This document shows, piece by piece, positions 27,701 through 37,236 of a DNA stretch of 64,000 nucleotides. The DNA is taken from positions 15,192,501-15,256,500 of the forward strand of contig OX387200.1 in assembly GCA_947561715.1 (NCBI GenBank), written 5' to 3'. Position 1 is the stretch's first letter. Each line of letters begins with the position of its first letter. Origin of the DNA: Ascidia mentula (lineage: Eukaryota > Chordata > Ascidiacea > Phlebobranchia > Ascidiidae). The translations under genes were made by a program, and so were the position numbers. The notes under the pieces were generated by a model. It was not told the DNA's origin, made no database searches, and saw only the letters and a program-made list of their open reading frames with translations.

Positions 27701-28481
27701 CTTCTTATAAACATGTCCAATTTCCGAATGATAATTTAGATTCCAACTCTGTTTTTCAAGGAATTTAACTGCATCTTTGTGTCAGGAAATATAGCAGAAA
27801 CTCATTGTTTCTGTGAAATAAAATTTGTCTACATTTGCAACAGGTTTAGCCGTTTTATTAAAATTGAATAAAGCCAGTTAATGATTGGTAACATGAACTT
27901 TAAAGTGTTATAAGAAAACGTATTTTTAAACTCTCTTAGTGACCCGAATGTGCACACTGCGTACAATAAAACCTTTGCAGTAGCTGAAGAAGCGAGATTA
28001 GGCTCGCGAAATCTCGTCCAACTAGAGTTGTTTACCAGCCAATTTGTTATAAACAGTGCACCAGCAAGTACTCGAGTTACACAACCTTTGTTACTTTGGG
28101 TCAAACTTTTATCATTGACTCTTAACAGATGCAATTCAAATGGACGGATCCAGCATGGAAAACTCCGGACACCAAGTTACCAAACCAACCTCAACCACGC
28201 AACGATTTGCTCCTCCAGCATCTCGCTACATCTCATCCTCCTCCCTGCTTTCAGCTCCTCCTTTCTACTCGACTATGTCTACTTCTGCTCCCTCTGGTGG
28301 CAGCGGAGGAAGATCGGGTCGTCACGCTTCAGGAGGAAGCAAGCCCCACGTACACTTTCGCTCCAACTTACTCCCACGGAGTGTAACTGGGGGTTCGCAG
28401 CCCCATCTGCCCCCTAAGGATTTTGCGGAATTCCCCACGCCGCCCGAGAGCCCCCCTTCTCACCCCAATCAGATATTGTAG
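2447..28481 (+). CDS. RALGAPA: Ral GTPase-activating protein alpha subunit (complete coding region, 53 exons)
   Basis: Catalytic alpha subunit of the RalGAP heterodimer, which with the beta subunit stimulates GTP hydrolysis on RalA/RalB and is architecturally related to tuberin (TSC2). The 53 proposed exons sum to 7824 nt, exactly 2608 codons, with every phase matching. Skipping cassette exons 31 and 32 would give 2421 residues; vertebrate proteins are about 2040. The N-terminus ([20 protein letters not shown]) closely follows vertebrate RALGAPA1/2. Helical repeat-like regions flank a long serine-rich disordered middle, and the Rap/Ran-GAP domain is C-terminal (about residues 2190-2450). The catalytic asparagine thumb in [13 protein letters not shown] is at about residue 2309. 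The ATG is preceded in frame by TAG three codons upstream. In mammals AKT phosphorylates this subunit; I did not find an unambiguous site. Two introns use GC donors. Exons are detailed in the following entries. Confidence 0.96.
9904..15246 (+). CDS. RALGAPA: RalGAP alpha exons 19-30: disordered middle region
   Basis: Exons: 9904-10022, 10289-10518, 11184-11345, 11738-11848, 12081-12235, 12432-12519, 12624-12734, 12997-13350, 14094-14175, 14479-14753, 14822-14896, 15062-15246. Exon 20 carries the conserved [10 protein letters not shown] segment, exon 23 the [15 protein letters not shown] acidic helix, and exon 30 the conserved [20 protein letters not shown] block. Between them the protein is Ser/Thr/Pro-rich and acidic (for example [16 protein letters not shown] in exon 28) with little likeness to vertebrate sequences. 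It is therefore probably disordered and rich in phosphorylation sites. Exon 26, at 354 nt, has no obvious vertebrate match. Confidence 0.9.
10766..11153. mobile_element. Non-autonomous hAT-type DNA transposon, 388 bp
   Basis: The element begins CAGTGTTTCTCAAACTTTTT and ends AGTTTGAGAACCACTG, so its ends are inverted repeats of about 16 bp with one mismatch. It is flanked by a perfect 8-bp duplication, ATCTAATT, at 10758-10765 and 11154-11161. Internally there is a long imperfect palindrome: arms at about 10905-10956 and 10984-11035 separated by a loop of about 27 bp. It has no transposase frame. The 8-bp duplication and CAGTG termini are typical of hAT elements. It lies in a RalGAP intron. 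The intact duplication suggests a fairly recent insertion. Confidence 0.88.
15566..17221 (+). CDS. RALGAPA: RalGAP alpha exons 31-32: probable cassette pair
   Basis: Exon 31 (15566-15612, [16 protein letters not shown]) and exon 32 (16711-17221) together add 186 residues. The pair enters in phase 0 after exon 30 and leaves in phase 0 before exon 33; the junction between them is phase 2. Exon 32 encodes [10 protein letters not shown], then a serine-rich stretch and an acidic stretch ([17 protein letters not shown]). It is skipped in the vertebrate form I remember, where the exon-30 block runs straight into the exon-33 block. Joint inclusion or joint skipping both preserve frame, while either exon alone would shift it. 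This suggests regulated or lineage-specific inclusion. Confidence 0.7.
15822..15838. repeat. Short (TA)n microsatellite
   Basis: A short run of TA dinucleotides in a RalGAP alpha intron between exons 31 and 32. No function is apparent. Confidence 0.7.
17596..22444 (+). CDS. RALGAPA: RalGAP alpha exons 33-42: conserved second helical region
   Basis: Exons: 17596-17697, 18599-18760, 18989-19114, 20321-20446, 20719-20889, 20951-21061, 21149-21217, 21322-21438, 21643-21826, 22269-22444. Conserved landmarks: [92 protein letters not shown] and [18 protein letters not shown]. The exon ending at 21826 uses a second GC donor (CTAG|GCAAGT). The GT four bases further would put an in-frame stop at the junction, so the GC site is required. 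A 930-bp hAT-type element sits in the intron between 19114 and 20321. Confidence 0.94.
19209..20138. mobile_element. Non-autonomous hAT-type DNA transposon, 930 bp
   Basis: The ends are perfect 15-bp inverted repeats: CAGTGGCGGATCTAG at the left and its reverse complement at the right. G-rich subterminal stretches (GAGGGGGGTGTTC) lie near both ends. A perfect 8-bp target duplication, CACATAAA, flanks it at 19201-19208 and 20139-20146. The interior carries only short open frames (up to 137 codons) with no recognisable transposase, and one 13-base C run. It lies in the RalGAP intron between exons 35 and 36. The perfect duplication and repeats imply a recent insertion. Confidence 0.9.
22954..28481 (+). 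CDS. RALGAPA: RalGAP alpha exons 43-53: Rap/Ran-GAP catalytic domain and tail
   Basis: Exons: 22954-23007, 23222-23372, 23639-23817, 23956-24137, 24492-24671, 24840-24963, 25865-26020, 26371-26529, 26949-27076, 27396-27670, 28129-28481 (stop TAG at 28479-28481). The domain includes [87 protein letters not shown] and [19 protein letters not shown]. The asparagine of the HLGNDE motif is the residue required for catalysis in mammalian RalGAP alpha 1, so activity is expected. After the domain there is an extra tail of about 170 residues, Ser/Pro/Gly-rich and ending [16 protein letters not shown], without a vertebrate match that I recall. Confidence 0.95.
23057..23157 (-). repeat. tRNA-derived SINE-like block (or tRNA pseudogene)
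   Basis: Read on the minus strand, the block has a B-box-like GGTTCGAATCC inside a T-arm (CCCGGGTTCGAATCCCGG) and, about 70 bp upstream, TTGGCAACACGG, which resembles an A box. The 3' end GTGGAAC does not pair with the 5' end, so no acceptor stem forms and a functional tRNA is unlikely. An AT-rich tail (AAAAATATATTTAC) follows. No convincing target duplication was found. It sits in a RalGAP intron just before the exon at 23222. Confidence 0.5.
27157..27199. mobile_element. Tiny DNA-transposon remnant, about 43 bp
   Basis: Two near-inverted ends, TGGTCCTTAAAC and GTTTGAGGACCACCA, lie only about 12 bp apart and are flanked by direct copies of ATTTACGTA. This is the pattern of an element reduced to little more than its two ends. 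The end sequence recalls hAT termini. It lies in the RalGAP intron between 27076 and 27396. It could be chance. Confidence 0.35.
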
Positions 28482-29450
28482 CGGAATTCGAAAAAAATTC
28501 TTCCGCGCACTTGATTCCATATGCAAGCCGCTGCTGGTCATGCGCCAGTAGTGGCAACGACAATCAACCAATCGCGCACTGCCACGTCACGACGCGGGTC
28601 GGGTCCCCCTACTTTCCCACTTCGGTACGAGTCCGCGCCGGTGCTTTTTCGACCCGCCCGTCGCATCCTGCTGGTGCCAGTCGCTACAATGTTCCTTTTC
28701 TAACTCTCGCGATCTTTTTCACCCCGCTGGTCGGGGAAGGTCCAATTACCCTGTTGAGTTGTTCACCGACCATTCGCGTTTCACCCCCAACCTTATGCAC
28801 ACGCTCACTCGGCGACACGTTCCTTTATCTCGCCTCGCTTCAACGAGAAATCATAAAGACATACACTATTATATGTAAGTTGTACACCGCCGTGCGATTA
28901 GGTGTATACCCTTGATTGTCGTCACCATTTTTCATATTGTATGTGTGTATTTCGCCCATTAGCATTCGTGAAATTCCTACAAATGAAAGCTTCAACGCAG
29001 ACACTGGTCATTGCAAATCATTTCTCCCCGAGGATGTGGCGTGCATATTGTAGCTTAAATCCCCGACCGCTACCAGACAAACCATCGCATTTCGGCCAAT
29101 TGTTTGTTGCTCTTCCGTCGATTCGAGGCCACATTCCGACGTCATTCCTGTGTTTTCAGGTGCGGCACAATCGAGTCGGGCGGGGATTGGAGAGAAATTG
29201 CCGTCGTGAAATTACCTCGCGACGAGCCGTCGACCCCTGGGTGGTAATTTGATTTGCAGTTGAGAGCAATAATCCGCATGCGAACACCTGCAAAATGCGA
29301 TTTGCCGTTTTAAGTAAGCCCAACGTTTAAAACTGCGAGCTACAAACGTAGAGGACTTGAAACGAAAACTTGTTTTTTCGCGATTACGTCATGCAAAAAT
29401 GCCATCGTGTTGCGAAACCTACAAAATATGATTGTCCGACTCACACACAC

Positions 29451-29481
<31 letters not shown>

Positions 29482-29600
29482 TATTTTAGTACTCGCACTG
29501 ATCGCGCTTGAAATTTTAGCTTCTTCATTGTCGCAAACTAGAGTAGAAATAAACCAATCGAACTTATTCCTTTGTGCTGGTTTATGAATATTGACATGGG
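28482..29600 (+). other. Probable 3' UTR of the RalGAP alpha gene
   Basis: After the stop there is no further conserved frame. The first AATAAA on the plus strand is at 29548-29553, giving a 3' UTR of about 1.1 kb if used. A simple repeat, (ACATAC)n passing into (TA)n, lies at about 29441-29485. Confidence 0.5.
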
Positions 29601-32600
29601 AAACACTCGATTGTCAGACAACTTTGCAGAAAATTCCAAGGCCTCGAATTTAGTCATATCATGCTGTCGCCAAGTATTGCGGAGGCAATTAATCCTGCTT
29701 AACCAAACAGAATGAGTGAGATGGAATTGTTCCCGGGGTGTGGGTTACTTTGTGGAGCCGTACCCGATATTACAATGTAACATTTCTGTCTGCTAACAAA
29801 TAAGCGTCGTAGTTGCTTTGAAAGAAGCGTTGTAATTTCAGAACTTACAGCATTATCGATTCAGACCCACTGCATTGACGCGATTGCAAGACATAACATA
29901 AAAGGCAATGGTTTACTGAAATTTAACTCCTACTTTTAAAGATTTAAAAACTTTTGAAAAAGTTCACAATAATGTTAGTTGCTACACCTTTCTATTAAAG
30001 TATATTTTGAGAATATAAACAGTCACAAACCAAAATTAGAATAACTCATAAATTAGGATTGGTCTCGACTCCAGATAAGATGAGCTCAAATCGATGGATC
30101 TGGAATTTACACCGGGTTGACACAAACAATATAATTTATGACAGTTCACGTTGAAAAACACTTTCGGCCTATATATACCATGTATTTCTGTTTAATATTT
30201 CTCAAAAACTGTCTGAATTCGCAGTAATCATTCATTTAATTATTACTGCATGGGTTATCCATGGGTCCGGATAAACAATCAATTCGGAAAACAGTCGCGT
30301 AATGTTTCGGCCTGATTTGGTTGCGCAAATATTTAGTCACGCGTCAATCGCAGCAAAGGTATGGCGGCCACTCGACGTCTTATCGGTATTCTCATGTGTG
30401 TATACACGTCCCTGAATCCGTAACCTTTCCCGTCCTGGATCTTCTCGGTTAAAACAAAAAAATCAGAAATCAACAGATTGTGTGTATGCCCGCAAAGGCT
30501 GTCGCGGCGTTAGCAGCTTTGCCTGACGCTGGTAAACATCCCCGTGGGGAAGAAGCCATCTGTCGTAAGCCTGAACCTTCACATAATGTCACCCGCTCTA
30601 ATCGCATTCGCTCGCTGGGTCTGGTATACGCGCTTGGGAGTGATCGGATCCGAAATGCAGAATCTTGGCCTTATGCCGCTAAACCTTTCTTTGTTTTATG
30701 TTTGGCCATATGCGCGAAATTCTCACGTGCTGTAAGATTGACAAGAATTTTCGTCGCTCAATTCTGGCGGGAATAGGTGCCGACTCTTGACACTGATGTT
30801 TATATTTCAATGAAGTCCTGAAAACTACGTGGGCATATGTTTTACACAGAGACTGCGGTTCATGCTTTTGCACAACAAGAATTTTTACAGCGAAAATTTA
30901 AAATCAACTTTTACCACCACCTAATAAATAACGAATATTTGATTAAAGTGTGGCACCCATGTATATACAAGTCACCCATGACTTGTAACGTTACCATGCA
31001 ATTGGTACAGACTTAGTACAGACAAAAAATTTGCGCAGTTTCACTTATTGTAGGACATACGGTAAAATTGTAGCAAATAAACTTAAAGCGATAATTTTTC
31101 AGTTGATTAAGAAAGCTTTAATAAGTTTAATCTTCAACTTGACCAATTTTAGCCGACGCTTGGGATTGTAAAAGTCAAAAAATATTCAAGTTTTCTTGTT
31201 TTGTAGCGACCAAATTTTACACGTAGCACGGTAATGTGATTTTGACGCGTCAGGCTCGGCAACTGGTATTTCCATTTTCGGGCCTATTTGAAGCATGCGT
31301 GGAACACAGTGTACCCCAGGTGGGTTACCGAAAACCGCGGCATCTGCCTTGCGGGACGTCAAGCTCATTCATTATGCTGTCCTCCGTTGTGCATTGCGTG
31401 GAATCGAAAGACCGAAACGATAATCAACCGACCGATCTGTTCAAAAAAGGTTTAATCTGGCCGCAGGGTCTGTATTTTTACTTTACATTGTTAATATTAT
31501 TTCTATTTACTCAATGCCGAACCGTTGTCTTCGTAACGTTTTGTTTGCACACATACAATATGCGTTATAAATTCAACACGACTGACGTCACTGCGGGAAC
31601 AAATCAGTTTCGGGTGCTTTCTTTAGAGCCCCAAATACTACATGCGTTTATGCGTTTTATTTAGAGAATACATCTCACGCGCTTATGACTTGTTGGAACG
31701 TACTGTTTTTATTACAGCGATGACCATAAGTTCCACGTGGGCGTAGGGCTACGTTTTCCCGCCATGCGCCTAAGTTTTCCGTTAGGCGTTGGCGCGACAA
31801 TGTGATGCTTACCATCTGCCGCACTTCGTTCAGCTGCTCTGACTTTAACATTTTAATATTTATCACTGTTGGTTGCCACGCTTTGCCTTGACACAACTTC
31901 ATTGTCATTAAACATCGCGGCGCCGTTTTTGCCCTGATCCAAGGATACCCGCAATTCCCGTCATTTTCAAGTCACAAAGCGATGATAATTGTTTATCTAC
32001 ACATTCATTATTGGGTTTGCTTCAACGTGGGTATGACATGCGTGAAGACACAATGGAAGAAGGAAACGAATGAAGTCTGTGCAACGTTGCTAACCGGCTA
32101 AGAAAGATGTTACATGTTTTTATAAATATTATTTTCTAAAATGTTTTTACTGGCTCTGTAATTTGGCCGTGAAACGTGATTATACAATTTTGTTACTGGT
32201 CTTTGAAAATCTAATAAATGTTGTTTGCCACCGCACCCCGCCCATTGCCAGTTCCTGTGCTGTCGTTAGAGGCAAAACCAGCGTGCCTGTCTTGTGTGTC
32301 GTGATTTCACCCCCGGCTGCACGGGTGAGAACGAGCAGATGGCAGGCGCGCAGATATTAAGCTGCCGGACTCAATTATAGTCGGTGCGCAGAGACGCCGC
32401 AGCCTCCACGAAGTCGACAAATTCCGCCGTTTGTTTTCCACGACGACGCCTGGTTGTGCGCTGTTTGCGTTTCGGCGACAAATTGGAAATGAAGCTCGCA
32501 TGCCGCCAAAGCCCCCACGAGCCGGGTTTGGCTCTCTGGCGCCGCGCGCACGCGTTATATGCAGGTAATTTTGGGTCTCTTTTCTCGTGCGACAACACAG

Positions 32601-32671
32601 ACGTATAGATAAGCGGCTCCGCACAGAAAGCTAACCACATTTGCTTTAACGCCGCTTACTGACAACAAGGT
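29601..32671. promoter_or_regulatory. Intergenic region upstream of the INSM gene
   Basis: About 3 kb with no supportable exon. Open frames in it (up to 142 codons at 31236-31664) have no recognisable content and overlap frames on the other strand. The last 300 bp are more GC-rich and probably contain the INSM promoter and 5' UTR. An in-frame TGA at 32660-32662 lies just upstream of the INSM ATG. I see no N-terminal SNAG-coding exon here. Confidence 0.4.
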
Positions 32672-35544
32672 ATGGTTGAGATCATTGAGGCAGGCTCACC
32701 CGACTCTGGCTACATTAGCCACAGTCCTCTCTCGTGCGTTTTGGACAGACACTGCGACGAGAACGGCAGCTTGAAAGTTGGTAAAAGTGTCAAAATCGCC
32801 AGTGGAAGTACGAGAAAAGTGGTTGAGTGCGAACAAAGCAGCGGTGATGACATCACTCCATCAGTTAACGTCCATTCGCTGTCCACACCTGGAAAATACG
32901 GCGGGAAACTGGAAGCCAGTTGCAATAATCAAGCAGGAGAAAGCGTTTCGCTTGTAACGAATAATAAGCTGCTGAACAGCGTCAAAAGAGCGGCAAGGAA
33001 ACGGCGACACGGCAATCGTGCTACCAAAGATGAGGAAAATGTTTCGCCGGTGTTAGGTACCTACGCAGATACGCTTATCAGGGGTGCAAAAGGACTTATC
33101 GCCACCATAAACACGATTGCGTTGTGTTCCTTTGTACTTAGATATATGCTCTAGGCAAATAAAGAAAATTGCAGTGGAACAATAAGGCGTGATAGATTAC
33201 GACGATGGCGCGATAATATTTCAGGAGAAACAAATAGAAATTCGCACTCGTTTTAACTTTTAGTGACACACTCAAATTAAAAGTAAATATATTTAGTATA
33301 CCCTCAAATACCTATATTTAGATACACTCCAAAAAGTAAATATAATTATTTACCCCTTTTTTATATGTTTAGGTATAAAAATCCTGCCGATGGACTTCGT
33401 CAATCCGATAAACTTACACATGAAATCACTTAAAAGCGAAACAACAAAGGAAAAATGTAAGGAAACAAACAAAGAAGGTAAATTGAAATTATAGAAATTT
33501 ATAATTTCCAGTTGTCTAACCGCATGATTACATTGCAGTGTTGGGATCCGGCAAGTTCATTTGTAGACTCTGTGCTAAAGACCACGCGAATGCCGTGGAG
33601 CTGGCACAGCACCAGTGTCCAAGGATTGTAAACGTTCGATACGATTGTTCGGAGTGCGGCAAAAGCTTTGGGTGTCCGGCAAACCTTGCATCACACAAGC
33701 GATGGCATAAACCTAAAGGTAAGACACCTTTCTAATCAATACTTAAATAACAAAAAGATTGCGAAATGTTCAGGGAGAAATTGAAATGGCAGCAAATATT
33801 ACATTTCCTTCTTATCACGTTTGTGTGGAAAGGAAGGTTTTTAATTGGTTTCTATACTCAACTTGGGTAGAATAGTTTTCACATCTATCGTTTTTGCTCA
33901 TTTTTAATAAATGTATTTTCTGCTTTGTTCGTGCTACTTTTTGCGAAACATTGAAACAGACGCAATAGCATACTGTCCACACGTCAAACTTGCACTGTGT
34001 CTCGCCACACGCAATTGTTTCCTTGCTATTCACAAACTCAGCAGGGAAATCTGCCAATTGATTTAGGACAAGGCATTAGGAAGTCATCTGCATTTCTCCC
34101 TTGGTAGTCGAAAGCTGTTGTTGCCAGATTGTGCGCCAAGTATTATTGCTGCCCGCAGGTCACGGAGCAGCCGACAAAGTTTGCGTTTTGCACCTTTTGC
34201 GAAAGAGAAAATGCGTCTTATGAAGCTGTAAGCGCCTGGAACAAAGGATTTTGCGGGACCTACGTGCCAGGGGCCCGCGAACTGATAGCAATTGGTTGTT
34301 TTGTCTGGAATGGGGAGCGAAATCCCTGATAGGCGCTTCCAGCTGCTTGGCACTGCATAAATGGTGAACGCGCAACTTACTATCAAGATTATTGTTCTGT
34401 GCCGTTGTAGAGAGCAGAGTGTAGTTTGGCTTGTTAAATTAGGATGGGTTTTTGTAAACACGGATTTTGTGAGTGATAGACGTTTAGTTAAGAATGTTTT
34501 GGCAAACCTTTGTATGTTAGTATGATTTACAGGTTTTAAAACAGATGAATTATTGATGTAGCTAAATAAGATTTTAGCAGTACATTTCGGAAAGTAATTA
34601 CGCTTTGGCGAAGTCGTACGTAGAGTTTGTAATATTTTGGTTTACAAGCATTTTATGCGTTTATGCATTGGGACACATAATTATTTTCAATAAAGCAGTT
34701 AAGATAATGATAACTTTTTAAACCTTCATTAAATTGCATTTTGCTGGTTGCTAATCCACTTTTTAACATTTTAGTTATCGTCGGAGACACAATGGTGAAC
34801 CCAGAAAATAAGCGTAGAAAGTTGTCTGTTTCTCCCACATCCGAACTCTGCAAGACTGTTGCGATTTCGACCGGCATTGGTCCAAGAAACAGCGCCAGCC
34901 CTTCGTCTATTGCCTCAGAAGAAGATCGATCTACCCCTTCGCCCAATGTCCGCGTGAAGGCTATTTACGCTTGCCCCGCGTGCAAGCGCCGATTTCGGCG
35001 GGAATCTAATCGACGGAAACACGCCCTTGTGAAACACGACATTGTTATGCCGATGGAGAAGAAGCCAACCAAGCAAGCAGCGGCTCCTTCGGTCAAGTGC
35101 AGTCTCGCCACCCTGGCTATGGCGGCGGAATCTTTGAACAAAACAGCTATGATTATGGACGTTGCGCAGAATAACAGGGCCATGAAAAACACGCCTGAAA
35201 CTGGCACGCAACCACTTGATTTAACAACCAAACCAGCTGCTGCGCCTTCTGCTCCGTTGCGCCATGGTGTGGATCAAATCTTGAGCCTAGCAGCCAACAG
35301 CAAGAACCTCTTGTCCTCTCCATTTGCAACAATAAGTAGCACCGATTCGGCCAGTTTAAAGCATGCAATTTTGAGTGGCAGTAATGCGTTTGTTCCACGA
35401 GCCGCTGTTGCACAATCACCTCAAATGTTTCCAGCCCAATCTTTCCAGCAGTGGCCTTTCACAGCGCAACCTTTCTTTGCCGATTACCGTTACCTTGCTG
35501 CGATGGCCGCCGAACGAATGTTGACCTGTGCGTACAGGCTGTGA
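32672..35544 (+). CDS. INSM: Insulinoma-associated (INSM) zinc-finger transcription factor
   Basis: Four exons, 32672-33056, 33373-33477, 33539-33718 and 34775-35544, sum to 1440 nt (479 residues plus stop) with matching phases. INSM proteins are nuclear factors that promote neuroendocrine and neuronal differentiation. Exon 3 is diagnostic: an atypical finger ([21 protein letters not shown]) followed by [20 protein letters not shown] and [13 protein letters not shown], almost the INSM consensus. A third finger, [19 protein letters not shown], is in exon 4. A basic stretch ([12 protein letters not shown], about residue 110) is a likely nuclear signal. QPLDLTTKP is a canonical CtBP-binding motif. 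Vertebrate INSM1 has five fingers and an N-terminal SNAG repressor motif; this model starts [14 protein letters not shown] and has neither the SNAG nor the extra fingers. The ATG follows an in-frame stop. Confidence 0.92.
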
Positions 35545-35558
35545 TGGCGCATTTTTCG

Positions 35559-35564
35559 AATAAA
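35559..35564 (+). terminator. Polyadenylation signal AATAAA for INSM
   Basis: A canonical AATAAA begins 15 bp after the INSM stop codon. If used, the 3' UTR is only about 40 bp. Use of a later site cannot be excluded. Confidence 0.55.
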
Positions 35565-35946
35565 AGGTTTTGCTTTGTCAGTATTGCTTTAGTTGTCTCG
35601 AAATTGTCAACAACCGCTGCAGCAAGACGTACTGGACGCCTTTTTTAGTATTTTGTAATAGGTGCTTTGTATACTGTATGATATATAAACCCTATATAAT
35701 CAATGCCTTCCAGTATCATTCCTCTGTCCGGATATGTGTTATTTGACAGCCAACCAAGCTATAAACAGAAAGTTGTCAGAATTTACGAAAATAAACATCA
35801 CGTTTCACGCATGCAACACAATCGTGCATGGGGTTATTAGTTTTGATATTCATCGCGGTCATTCATTAAACTTTGCATAGAAGCTGGTAGCCGACCATAC
35901 TAAATGTCAGTACTACTGGCTGTGTAAGCCTACTTGCAACACTGAA

Positions 35947-36187
35947 CGTTTAAATTCTATGTTAAACTCTGTTTGGCAAATACGTAAAAAAACGTTTAAA
36001 TTCCATGTTAAACTCTGTTTGGCAAATACGTAAAAAAACGTTTAAATTCTATGTTAAACTCTGTTTGGCAAATACGTAAAAAAACGTTTAAATTCCATGT
36101 TAAACTCTGTTTGGCAAATACGTAAAAAAACGTTTAAATTCCATGTTAAACTCTGTTTGGCAAATACGTAAAAAAACGTTTAAATTC
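35947..36187. repeat. 46-bp tandem repeat, five copies plus a partial
   Basis: Units beginning CGTTTAAATTC start at 35947, 35993, 36039, 36085 and 36131, with a partial copy at 36177. They are nearly identical, differing mainly at one T/C position after ATTC (T, C, T, C, C). Each unit contains GTTAAACTCTGTTTGGCAAA and ends in an A run. Near-identity suggests recent expansion. It is intergenic. Confidence 0.92.
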
Positions 36188-37236
36188 GTTTCGCGTGTAA
36201 CATGTATCATTTCGGAAACAGATTCATTCCCAATGCAAGAACACTTAAACAACAGATGAAACCACAAAATGTAGAGCAGCCTCAAACTAGTGATGTCGGA
36301 CTGCCGGCCCGTGGACCAATCCGTCACCCAATGCATTGTTTTAACGCCCTTTGTCATGTCAGTTTTACAACTACATTAGGCTTTCGAATGAAGAACAAGT
36401 TAGAGTGACTTTATCAAAAGATTTAAATACGCTTTTTATGATGACTTAAAGTGCTTTATATTGCAACTTCCCACTGCTATTGCAAAGTTGTCCGCCCGCG
36501 TAAAATCTTGGTACGTAAATATGGCCAGCAACACCCAGTTAGATAAATCTTTCACAATTGCGACCCTATTGTTTGGCAGGCACATGTGTTTGTGAGGAAA
36601 CATCTTAGCATATTTACCGCTTTGATGCAGTTGTGTGGTAAAGTTTTGATGCGAGCTTCGTAAACTTTTAATGTTGAATGTTCTGCCAAGTAAAATGTGT
36701 CATATCCGGCCATCGGTTCGAATCTTGTTACAAACATCGCTCGTCCACTTAAAATACAACACGCATTTCGTGACGCCATTTCGCCGTTAATAAATATGCG
36801 TGTGCATTTGAAGACTCCTTTTCGCAGTAAACGACGCATTCGTTTTGCGAATCAGAGATCGTCCGAAAAGTTAGCCGCCTCAATTTGTAGTCATTATGAG
36901 TTGCCAATGTTTTTCTGCAGCGTCGGCTAGCAGATGTTCTTGTTACAATTATGGCAAGTCAAAAACTCTTTTCAGTCGGTTATCTTTCAGTAATTTCGTG
37001 CTTTGGCAAATTTGCTGTTTTTAAATAGAAATATTACTTTAAAAAAGTGTCATAAGTGTAAATACATTATGGTGTGTGTTAGAAATACAAAAAATGATAT
37101 AGCAAATTTAGATTGCCATCTCAATTCCCCAAAACAGCCAAAAAGTCTTGTCTAGAAGTTCGCTTATTGATTCTTATTTGCAGTTACGGCCTCAACAGTA
37201 GTATGACAGCAGTAGTTTTCAGTTGCTGACTGCAAC
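36188..37236. other. Intergenic, nothing recognised
   Basis: About 1 kb between the tandem repeat and the receptor gene. Short open frames on both strands overlap one another and show no conserved motif. Presumably it contains the receptor promoter and 5' UTR. Confidence 0.4.

Noticed and set aside
31236-31664. 142-codon open frame upstream of INSM
   Set aside because: No recognisable motif, overlapping frames on the other strand, and no splice-supported continuation.
32508-32580. ATG frame starting MPPKPPRAGF upstream of INSM, a possible SNAG start
   Set aside because: It does not match the SNAG consensus and ends in a stop before joining the INSM frame.
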